DNA from: Acidobacteriota bacterium
GTDB taxonomy: Bacteria > Acidobacteriota > Thermoanaerobaculia > Multivoradales > Multivoraceae
Length of the DNA: 64,000 bases
NCBI GenBank assembly: GCA_026707325.1
Contig: JAPOXA010000037.1
Span: forward strand, 62,001-126,000
Reading direction: 5' to 3'
Shown: in pieces, positions 29,261-36,383 of the stretch
Numbering within the stretch: position 1 is the first letter of the stretch
Layout: the number at the start of each line of letters is the position of its first letter
Translations under genes and position numbers: made by a program
Notes under the pieces: generated by a model
Seen by the model: the letters and a program-made list of their open reading frames with translations, nothing else
Told to the model about the DNA's origin: nothing
Database searches by the model: none

Positions 29261-30603
29261 AACAGGTCCCCGTCGGCCTTCGTGTAGTACCCCGTCGCCC
29301 GCAGCCGTTCGACCGCGTCGCCACAGACGAAGGGCACCATGATGGTCACCAGGCCCTGGGGTTCGGGCCGCCGGACGAAGCCGAGCCTGTCGATCTCTCT
29401 TGACCACCACGACGGTCTCTCGCTGAACCAGCCGGCGAGCGGCAGGCCGGCCTCCCGGACCTCGGCCACGAGGGATCGCAGCGCCGGTCGCTCGCGGGGG
29501 TCGATCAGGGCATCGCCCAACTCCACCCCGTCCGGCAGGCGCCTGGCCGCCACCCAGCCCGCCAGGCGGCCGCGGCGGTAGGCGGCGACCAGCTCCAGGC
29601 CGTCATCGGGGCGGTCCAGGTAGCGCCAGCGCAGGTACTCGGCGGATCGCTCCACCAGCAGGCCGTAGCGGTCGGCGACCCGGTCGAACAGGGCGTCGAA
29701 CTCCGGACCGATCCCGAAGCGTTCGGTGATGCGGCGCAACTCGTAGCCGCGCCCGAATCGCGGCCGGCCGCCGAGTGGCGCTTCCTTCGGCAACACGCGA
29801 TTGGGAGCGTCCTCCACGACGTGGGCGCCCACGTAGCGGGTGGAGAACTTCGTGATGTTGCCCGTGTTGAAGCCGTAGTTGAACGCGACCCGGCCGTTGC
29901 AATGGACCAGGTAGAAGTGCCGCGAAGTGCGCGCGAGGATGCTGGTCGGCCCGCGGCCCACGCCGCGGGCGCTGCGGCGGGTCATCGTGTCGCCGACCTG
30001 GTGGCCTTCGGCAGGAGCCGACGGGGGAAGCCCGCGCCAGCGTACGGGGTACGCGCAGTACTGGCCGACGAGCTGGCCGTCGGGCGCGAACGCGAGCGAG
30101 ATGCGCGGGCCGCCGCGCGGGTTGTCGAGGTACCTCCACCGCCAGCGGTCCAGGCGCAGGTCCTCGCCGAAGCTGTCCCGGAACAACTCGAGGATCGCGA
30201 GTTCGTCGCCCGGCCGGAAGCCGCGAATGCGATAGCCGTCCCGCCGGGCGCGCAGGACGCGCAACGGGGCCGACTCGCCGCGGGCCCGCTCCCGGACGAT
30301 CCGGAACCCCGCCTCGAGCAGGTCGAGGATCAGCCGGTCGTAGCCGCGGACTCCGCCGCCGGGCGCGTCGGCGTCGCCATCGCCGCCGGCCGCCCAGCCG
30401 ATGAGCGCCTCGTCCGGCAGGGCCTCCGCGTCGCCGATCGATTGCGAACCGAGGACGAGGCGCGCGGCGTCCTCCGGCACGGCGGAGATGTCGCCCCGCG
30501 GCAGGACGCCGGCGATTGCCCGATCGAGATCGTCCTCGGGCGCCCCGCCGGCGCGCAGGCGGTCCAGGGAACGATGCCAGGCGGTCTCCACTACTGGCCC
30601 CAC
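29257..30603 (-). CDS. GNAT-like acetyltransferase, 448 residues
   Basis: Two GNAT-like parts are visible. The central one starts YRIRGFRPGDELAILELFRD, continues DRWRWRYLDNPRGG and ISLAFAPDGQLVGQYCAYPV, and a later stretch has YLRWRYLDRPDDGLELVAAY and RRGRLAGWVAARRLPDGVEL with DALIDPRERPALRSLVAEV. Such proteins are often encoded in surface-glycan clusters. The N-terminal ~110 residues are of unclear type (PEDDLDRAIAGVLPRG). Acetyl or aminoacyl transfer to a sugar is a reasonable guess. It is convergent with the GT2 gene, sharing the CTAG stop region (29257-29260). Confidence 0.75.
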   Translation of the reverse strand: MGPVVETAWHRSLDRLRAGGAPEDDLDRAIAGVLPRGDISAVPEDAARLVLGSQSIGDAEALPDEALIGWAAGGDGDADAPGGGVRGYDRLILDLLEAGFRIVRERARGESAPLRVLRARRDGYRIRGFRPGDELAILELFRDSFGEDLRLDRWRWRYLDNPRGGPRISLAFAPDGQLVGQYCAYPVRWRGLPPSAPAEGHQVGDTMTRRSARGVGRGPTSILARTSRHFYLVHCNGRVAFNYGFNTGNITKFSTRYVGAHVVEDAPNRVLPKEAPLGGRPRFGRGYELRRITERFGIGPEFDALFDRVADRYGLLVERSAEYLRWRYLDRPDDGLELVAAYRRGRLAGWVAARRLPDGVELGDALIDPRERPALRSLVAEVREAGLPLAGWFSERPSWWSREIDRLGFVRRPEPQGLVTIMVPFVCGDAVERLRATGYYTKADGDLF

Positions 30604-30683
30604 GCCCCGACGCTACACGCGCTCCGTACGACTGCGATAGAATCCCGCGACTTGTCCGAGCTTTGGCTGTTGGGGAGTAGGTA

Positions 30684-31211
30684 GTGGCCGTCAGGATGAA
30701 CGACACGCTGCTCGAGCTGATCGAGGGCGACATCACGGAGCTGGAAGTCGACGCGATCGTCAATCCGGCGAACGAGGAGCTGCAACTCGGCGGAGGCGTG
30801 GCCGGCGCCGTGCGCGAGAAGGGCGGCACGTCGATCCAGGACGAATGCAACCGGATCGGCGGCACGCCGGTCGGCACCGCGGTGATGACGGGTGCCGGCA
30901 CGCTGAAGGCCAGGCAGGTGATCCACGCGGTCGGCCCGCGGATGGGCGAGGGCGACGAAGACCGCAAGCTCGCCGCCGCCGTGCGCGCGTCGCTGGCCCT
31001 GGCCGACCGCAACGGTCAGCGCACGATCGCGATCCCCGCGATCTCCACCGGCATCTTCGGCTATCCGGTCGACCGTTGCGCCCGCATTCTGCTGACCGAG
31101 GTGCACCGGTACCTGCAGGGCGGCACGAAGCTGGAGCGCGTCGTCGTTTGCCTCCACGGCGAGAAGAACTTCCAGACGTTCCGCAACGAGCTGCGCCGCG
31201 GCTTCCGCTGA
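30684..31211 (+). CDS. Macrodomain protein (ADP-ribose/O-acetyl-ADP-ribose binding or deacylase)
   Basis: A 175-residue macrodomain, starting at GTG 30684 or ATG 30696. LIEGDITELEVDAIVNPANE is the signature first strand and Asn loop, GGGVAGAVREKGG the phosphate-binding glycine loop, and AIPAISTGIFGYPVDRCARI the second binding loop. Such proteins hydrolyse O-acetyl-ADP-ribose or remove ADP-ribose from proteins. It is followed without spacing by a small hypothetical gene and the phosphoglycerate mutase gene, so the three probably form one transcript. Confidence 0.92.
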   Translation: MAVRMNDTLLELIEGDITELEVDAIVNPANEELQLGGGVAGAVREKGGTSIQDECNRIGGTPVGTAVMTGAGTLKARQVIHAVGPRMGEGDEDRKLAAAVRASLALADRNGQRTIAIPAISTGIFGYPVDRCARILLTEVHRYLQGGTKLERVVVCLHGEKNFQTFRNELRRGFR

Positions 31212-31628
31212 TTGAGCCAGAACGTCCAGCCGCTCCACGTGACCTTCGAGGCCACGCCGGAGATCTTCGCCACGGACAGCAAGGGCGCGTTCGTCTATGC
31301 GCTCAAGCACCTGGACGGCGAGCGCGTGGACACGCGCCGCTACGACGAGATGCGCTTCGTCGTCTCGGTGTGGCACCCGCGGGATGGGAAGAACATCGAT
31401 CTCGACAAGGCCTACCTGGAGCTGCGGGCGAACTTCTCGGAGAACGGCCACTGGACGCGGCTGGCCGAGCTCGAGCCCGTGGTTTCGCCCTACAACCGGG
31501 GCGAGAGCTTCGACGGCTGGATCGTCCTGCCGGTGCTGTCGGGGGACTCGGCGTTCCGGCTGCACGGCGGCGGCTTCCAGCCGCGGGCGCGGCTGCAGGT
31601 CCGCGCTTCCGCGTACTTCGTCGCGTGA
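31212..31628 (+). CDS. Hypothetical protein, 138 residues
   Basis: A small protein beginning right after the macrodomain stop, with TTG 31212 as the only nearby start. Not recognised. It looks like a compact beta-rich fold: VTFEATPEIFATDSKGAFVY, MRFVVSVWHPRD, SFDGWIVLPVLSGDSAFRLH. No signal peptide or membrane helix. Codon use matches neighbours, and the tight spacing supports it being real and part of the operon. Confidence 0.6.
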   Translation: MSQNVQPLHVTFEATPEIFATDSKGAFVYALKHLDGERVDTRRYDEMRFVVSVWHPRDGKNIDLDKAYLELRANFSENGHWTRLAELEPVVSPYNRGESFDGWIVLPVLSGDSAFRLHGGGFQPRARLQVRASAYFVA

Positions 31629-31639
31629 CCGGGGCTGCC

Positions 31640-32884
31640 ATGGGGCGGCGGATGGCACTTCTGAGCCGGCTGGCGCAGCCGAACGAGCGCCGGATCGTGC
31701 TGCTTGTGCTCGACGGCGTCGGCGACCTGCGAACGGACGCTCAGCCGCGGACCGCCCTGGACGAAGCGCGGACGCCCAACCTCGACCGGCTGGCGGCCCG
31801 GTCTTCGCTGGGCCGGCTGGTTCCGGCCGGTACCGGCATCACGCCGGGCAGCGGACCGGGCCACCTCGCCCTGTTCGGCTACGAGCCGACTTCGCCGGAT
31901 GCGGACATCGGCCGGGGGGTGCTCGAGGCGCTGGGCCTCGGTCTCGACATCTCGCCCGACGCGGTCGTGGCGAGGGGAAACTTCGCCACGGTCGACGGGG
32001 AAGGTCTGTTGACGGACCGGCGTGCCGGACGCCTCCCCGGGGCCGAGGGCCGGCGGATTTGCGCCCGGCTGGCGAGGCGGACCGAGGCGGCCGGCGATGG
32101 CGTCGAAGTCGAGATCCATCCCGGCGAGGCCTACCGCTTCGTGCTCCTGTTCCGGCCCCGGGCGGGGACACCGGCGCTCGACGCGGAGCTTGCCGACACG
32201 GATCCGCAGCGGCTCGGCGTGGCAGCGCTGCCTGTGCGGGCGGCGGCCGGCGCCGGCGAAGCGGCGGGGCGGACCGCGGCCCGCATCGCCCCCGCGGTGG
32301 CGGCGCTCCAGGCGGAGCTCCGGGACGAGGACCGGGCGAACACCTTCCTGCTCCGCGGCTTCTCGAAGCTGCCGGCGCTGCCCGGCGTCGGCGAGCTCTA
32401 CCGCCTGCGGGCGGCGGCGCTGGCCGGCTACCCGCTCTACCGCGGCGTCGCGAAGGTCTGCGGCATGGAGATCGTCGACTGCGGCAAGAGCTTCGGCGAG
32501 ACGCTCGACCGGCTCGAGGAGCGCTGGTCCGACTTCGACTACTTCTTCCTCCACGTCAAGGGCACGGACATGGCCGGCGAGGACGGCGACTTCGCGGCGA
32601 AGGTCGGCACGCTCGAGTCCGTCGATGCCCTGCTGCCCCGGCTCCTCGACCTGGGCCCGGACGTGCTGGCGGTCACCGGCGACCACTCCACCCCGGCGCC
32701 GATGGAGGGCCACAGTTGGCACCCGGTGCCGCTGCTCCTGCGCTCGGAGACCTGCTTCGTCGACGAGTGTTCGCGGTTCACCGAGGTCGAGGCGATCCGC
32801 GGCGCGCTCGGCACGATCCCGTCGAGCGACATGATGGGACTGCTGCTGGCGAACGCGGGAAAGCTGGCCAAGTTCGGCGCGTAG
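31640..32884 (+). CDS. apgM: 2,3-bisphosphoglycerate-independent phosphoglycerate mutase, archaeal type
   Basis: A 414-residue member of the alkaline phosphatase superfamily from ATG 31640. RRIVLLVLDGVGDLR carries the first metal ligand (Asp), ARTPNLDRLAARSSLG the family block, GSGPGHLALFGYEP the catalytic Ser/Thr region (usual form PGSDxxHLSxxGYDP), ARGNFATVDGEGLLTDRRAG a diagnostic ApgM stretch, and VTGDHSTPAPMEGHSWHPVP the final metal-binding histidines. It interconverts 3- and 2-phosphoglycerate in glycolysis. It follows the macrodomain and small hypothetical genes closely. Confidence 0.93.
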   Translation: MGRRMALLSRLAQPNERRIVLLVLDGVGDLRTDAQPRTALDEARTPNLDRLAARSSLGRLVPAGTGITPGSGPGHLALFGYEPTSPDADIGRGVLEALGLGLDISPDAVVARGNFATVDGEGLLTDRRAGRLPGAEGRRICARLARRTEAAGDGVEVEIHPGEAYRFVLLFRPRAGTPALDAELADTDPQRLGVAALPVRAAAGAGEAAGRTAARIAPAVAALQAELRDEDRANTFLLRGFSKLPALPGVGELYRLRAAALAGYPLYRGVAKVCGMEIVDCGKSFGETLDRLEERWSDFDYFFLHVKGTDMAGEDGDFAAKVGTLESVDALLPRLLDLGPDVLAVTGDHSTPAPMEGHSWHPVPLLLRSETCFVDECSRFTEVEAIRGALGTIPSSDMMGLLLANAGKLAKFGA

Positions 32885-33106
32885 TCAGTCGCACCATTTC
32901 AGTCGACCGCCGTTCTGGGGGCGGAGAACAGCGCCGTCGGGTATCGAGAATCCCTCGCTGTCGGTGTTGCCATGTCGAGTAACCCAGAGGTGGCCCAGAA
33001 TCGGGGGCAGCTCGTCCACGATCACCTGGGCTTCTGCCGCGACACCCCACGACAGCGCCAGCGACAGCACGACAACCTGGCTGCGCAGGGCTGTGGGCAC
33101 CCGCAT
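32885..33106 (-). CDS. Possible small secreted protein, 73 residues
   Basis: Begins MRVPTALRSQVVVLSLALSW and then GVAAEAQ, a plausible signal peptide with an AxA-type cleavage site, followed by a short mature part VIVDELPPILGHLWVTRHGN ... RLKWCD. It ends directly against the convergent apgM stop. Nothing is recognised; a random GC-rich ORF with a signal-like start cannot be excluded. Confidence 0.4.
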   Translation of the reverse strand: MRVPTALRSQVVVLSLALSWGVAAEAQVIVDELPPILGHLWVTRHGNTDSEGFSIPDGAVLRPQNGGRLKWCD

Positions 33107-33180
33107 GGCCCGTCAGCATGGTCCCGACGTCATCGGGCGCACGGCTGACAGGCCGGCGCACCGGCACCGTACCGGCACGG

Positions 33181-33864
33181 CTACTGCCGGCGGAACTCCC
33201 TGACGTCGCTTCCGGCGCCCTCGAACAGTTGCCGTACGGTCGGCAGGGGCAGGCCGACGACGTTGCTGTAGTTGCCGTCGATCTCGAGGATGAACAGGCT
33301 GCCGAGGCCCTGGACGGCGTAGGCGCCGGCCTTGTCGTCGGGCTCGCCGGTGGCGGCGTACCACTCGATCTGCTCGGGGGTGAGTTCGGCGAACAGGACG
33401 CGGGTGCTCTCGACCGCGTGGAGGGTGTCGCTCGCGGGCGGGCGGAGCGCGGTGCCGGTCAGCACGAGATGCCAGCGGCCCTGGAGGCGTGCGAGCATCT
33501 TCCGGGCCTCGTCCCGGTCGGCCGGCTTGCCGAGAATGGCGCCGTCTTCCACGACGATCGTGTCGGCGGCGAGCACCCACTCGCCGTCGCGAGCAGCGGC
33601 TTCGGCCTTCTCCCGGGCGAGCCGACGGACGAGGTCGCGGGGCCGTTCGCCGGGGCCGGGGGTTTCGTCGATCGTCGCCGGGCGGACGGTGAAGTCGATG
33701 TCCAGGGAATCGAGGAGCTCGCGGCGCCGCGGCGAGGCGGAGGCCAGGACGAGGGGGCCGGACGAGGCTGCTGCTGGGCGGATTCCGCCTTCGGCGGATG
33801 CCGGCGGGGGCGCCGGCGCACCCAGTGGGTCGGGCGGCGCGCCCAGTGGGTCGCGTCCACTCAC
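33181..33864 (-). CDS. maf: Maf-like nucleoside triphosphate pyrophosphatase
   Basis: A 227-residue protein. The Maf core begins at about residue 37 with LVLASASPRRRELLDSLDID, then VLAADTIVVEDGAILGKPAD and DDKAGAYAVQGLGSLFILEI, and GNYSNVVGLPLPTV. Maf proteins hydrolyse dTTP/UTP or modified nucleotides and affect septum formation. The first ~36 residues (DPLGAPPDPLGAPAPPPASA) are Pro/Ala-rich, unlike the family, and are encoded by degraded repeat DNA at 33777-33860, so a start nearer LVLAS may once have been used. The gene starts 4 bp inside the upstream VWA gene end. Confidence 0.9.
   Translation of the reverse strand: MSGRDPLGAPPDPLGAPAPPPASAEGGIRPAAASSGPLVLASASPRRRELLDSLDIDFTVRPATIDETPGPGERPRDLVRRLAREKAEAAARDGEWVLAADTIVVEDGAILGKPADRDEARKMLARLQGRWHLVLTGTALRPPASDTLHAVESTRVLFAELTPEQIEWYAATGEPDDKAGAYAVQGLGSLFILEIDGNYSNVVGLPLPTVRQLFEGAGSDVREFRRQ
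33777..33860 (-). repeat. Degraded repeat-family sequence at the 5' end of maf
   Basis: Contains ATTCCGCCTTCGGCGGAT, GCCGGCGGGGGCGCCGGC and two imperfect copies of GCGCACCCAGTGGGTCGGGC-like sequence. It resembles the CACCCAG ends and inner hairpins of the family but lacks the intact core. Confidence 0.45.
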
Positions 33865-36383
33865 TGGAAGTACCCGGGAATCGTCTGGACCTTCAGGCCG
33901 CGCCGACCGCGGGCGCGCGGGTCCTTCAGCTTGACTTCGACCTTGCGGAAGGTGTTGCCCTCGCCTTCGGGCGACTCGAACACGAGCACGTACTGCGAGC
34001 GGACCTCGGTCTCGATCCGCTCGTAGACGCGCGGCAGCTCGGACGCCCCGGTGATGAAGAAGCAGCGGCCGCCGGTTTCGTTGCAGAGCTGCTGCAGCCG
34101 GCCGCGGAACAGCAGTTCGCGCTGGCCGATGTCGATGCCGATGCTGTAGATCGCCACCTGGGAGCGGCGGGCGAACTCCAGCACGTCGTCGAAGCGGTAC
34201 TCGCTGCTGGAGTCGCCGCCGTCGGTGAGCAGGATCAGCGCCCGCTTCCCGCGCAGTCCGCCGAAGTAGTAGAGGGAGTAGAGGATGCTGTCGTAGAGCG
34301 CGGTTTCGCCCTCGGCCACGAGGTCGGCGAGGCCGCCGGCCAGCGCCTCTTTCGAACCGGTGAAGCCGACGGCCAACTCGGGCCGGTCGTTGAAGGTGAT
34401 CAGGCAGGCGCGGTCGTGCGGCCCGAGGACGAGTTCAAAGAAGTGAAGCGCCGCCTCCTCGGCCGCGTCCAGCCGCTGGTCCATCGACATCGAGGTGTCG
34501 AACAGGATGCCGGCGTGGACCGGCTGGTTGGCGGCATTGTCGAACCGCTGGAGCTGCTGGCGCTCGCCGTCGACGAAGACCTCGAAGTCGGCCTCGACCA
34601 GGCCCGTTACGGGAGTGCCCGAGCGGTCGGTGACGGACGTGTAGAGTTCGACCAGGGCGACTTCGACCTCCTCGACCAGGTTGCGCGAGTTGACGAAGAC
34701 CAGGTCCTCGGCCCAGGCCCCCGTTTCGAGGTGCGCGACCGCGCGAACGTAGGAGAGGGGCTCGGCCGGATCGATCCGGATCGGCTGCTCGAACGGCGGC
34801 TGGTAGAGCGTCGCGGTGCGGGTGTCGTTCAGGAAGAACTCGACCCGGTCGAGCCGCTCGTGGCGTGGCGCTTCCACCTCGGCGATCGCGCGGACGCTGC
34901 CGGTGTGGGTGGCGCCGCGCTGGGGCGAGGTGAGGCGGACCGCGAACCGGTGCGGCCCCGAGTTGATCGGCACCTCGTCGGTCGCCAGGATGGTGCCCGC
35001 GGCATCGTAGGCGTCGACGCGCAGGGAGTGGGCCCGGGGCGTGCTGCCGACGTCGATCTCGACCTGGTAGGGCGACCGCCGCTTGCTGATCAGCTCGCGG
35101 CCGTCGAGCGAGAAGGCGACGTGGTGGATGTCCGGCCCCTCGGCGTCGGCGCCGACCCGGACCCGGCCGGTGATCAGGCGCTCCGGCAGGGCGTGGATCC
35201 GAACGGTGTGCTCGCCGCGCGAATCGACGAACCGGGGGCCGACCGCGTTCGCCTCGGCGAGCCAGTCGGGAATCGCGGCGACGCGTGTCGGTGCGCCGGC
35301 CTTCTCGCCGTTATCAGGGTCGTCACCCCGCCGCACCAGCGGCACTTCGATCTCGGCGCTACCCCCGAAGAACCGGTCGGCCTCCAGGTTGCGCACCTTC
35401 ACCACCAGCCGGTACGGGCCGGGCCGCAGGTAGCGCTCCGTGACAAGCGGGATCGCCGCGGCCTCGCCGCCGGTCCGCGCGCGCGGCTCGAAGCGGTAGC
35501 GGAAGCTCTCGAAGAGCTCGCCCCGGCGGAGCACCTCGCCGTCGAGCACGAAGCGACGCGCTTCGCCGTCCGGTTCCGGCAGGTGGGCCGGGTCGATGCC
35601 TATGATCGCCTGCACCACGGTGCGGTTGCCGCGGCGGCCGGGGTAGCGAAGCGTGATCTCGGCCGGCAGCGCTTCCGCGCCGTCGGGCGTTTCCGTGCTG
35701 CGGTCGAGGAAGGCGAGCGCCCACTCGTCGTTGGCCCGGCCGGGTTGGGGCGCCTCCGCGCCCATCGCCTGCCAGTCGAGCGCCAGGCCGAACGCGCTGA
35801 GCAGGTCGCCGCCGCGCGGGCAGCGGCGGTTGATCTCGCGGAGCTGGGCGTCGCGGTCCGTCGAAACAGTGGCGAAGGCCAGCAGGCTGGAGAAGCCGTC
35901 GGCGGCGTTCCACAGGCGGAAGCCGCCGCCCTGGCGGAGGAAGATGAGGTAGAACTCGCCGCGCACGGCCGGGCTGTGCGGGTAGTGCCAGACCTCGAGC
36001 GTGCGCAGCAGTTCGCAGGTCGTGCGGAAGGTGCGCAGCGGCTCGCCGTGCAGCAGGAGCGACTCGAAGCGGTCGTCCCGGGCATCGCCGAAGCGCTCCA
36101 CGGCGGTTTCGACGGCCCGTTCGAAACGCTCGCGGAACTCGTTCTGCGGCGTCTCGGGGTAGGGGTCGCGGACGGCCCAGAAGCGCTGCACGAAGGCGTC
36201 GCGCTGGTAGGCGTGCCGGAGTTCGCGGAACACCCGGCGCTCGGTGTCGGAGAGGATCGGGTCGACGGTGTCGAGGAAGTCGGCGTGGCGGCGGTCGAGC
36301 GTGGGGTCCTGGGCTGCGGCTGCCGTGGTGAGCAGCAAGATCGCAACGCCAACGGCAAGGAAGCGCCCAGCGGAATGCCTCAC
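33861..36383 (-). CDS. Secreted GWxTD-like/VWA domain protein, second of a pair
   Basis: An 840-residue protein from GTG 36383, which overlaps the preceding TGA (GTGA). Signal peptide VAILLLTTAAAAQ. The N-terminal region has RFWAVRDPYPETPQNEFRER and FESLLLHGEPLRTFRTTCEL, a GWxTD-type domain frequent in Acidobacteriota and Bacteroidota. Middle beta-sandwich segments (VRIHALPERLITGRVRV and EVPINSGPHRFAVRL) resemble Ig-like folds. The C-terminal VWA domain has GILFDTSMSMDQRLDAAEEA (DxSxS MIDAS), LITFNDRPELAVGF and LILLTDGGDSSSEYRF. It is a tandem paralogue of the upstream gene. Probably periplasmic or outer-membrane attached, role unknown. Confidence 0.85.
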   Translation of the reverse strand: MRHSAGRFLAVGVAILLLTTAAAAQDPTLDRRHADFLDTVDPILSDTERRVFRELRHAYQRDAFVQRFWAVRDPYPETPQNEFRERFERAVETAVERFGDARDDRFESLLLHGEPLRTFRTTCELLRTLEVWHYPHSPAVRGEFYLIFLRQGGGFRLWNAADGFSSLLAFATVSTDRDAQLREINRRCPRGGDLLSAFGLALDWQAMGAEAPQPGRANDEWALAFLDRSTETPDGAEALPAEITLRYPGRRGNRTVVQAIIGIDPAHLPEPDGEARRFVLDGEVLRRGELFESFRYRFEPRARTGGEAAAIPLVTERYLRPGPYRLVVKVRNLEADRFFGGSAEIEVPLVRRGDDPDNGEKAGAPTRVAAIPDWLAEANAVGPRFVDSRGEHTVRIHALPERLITGRVRVGADAEGPDIHHVAFSLDGRELISKRRSPYQVEIDVGSTPRAHSLRVDAYDAAGTILATDEVPINSGPHRFAVRLTSPQRGATHTGSVRAIAEVEAPRHERLDRVEFFLNDTRTATLYQPPFEQPIRIDPAEPLSYVRAVAHLETGAWAEDLVFVNSRNLVEEVEVALVELYTSVTDRSGTPVTGLVEADFEVFVDGERQQLQRFDNAANQPVHAGILFDTSMSMDQRLDAAEEAALHFFELVLGPHDRACLITFNDRPELAVGFTGSKEALAGGLADLVAEGETALYDSILYSLYYFGGLRGKRALILLTDGGDSSSEYRFDDVLEFARRSQVAIYSIGIDIGQRELLFRGRLQQLCNETGGRCFFITGASELPRVYERIETEVRSQYVLVFESPEGEGNTFRKVEVKLKDPRARGRRGLKVQTIPGYFQ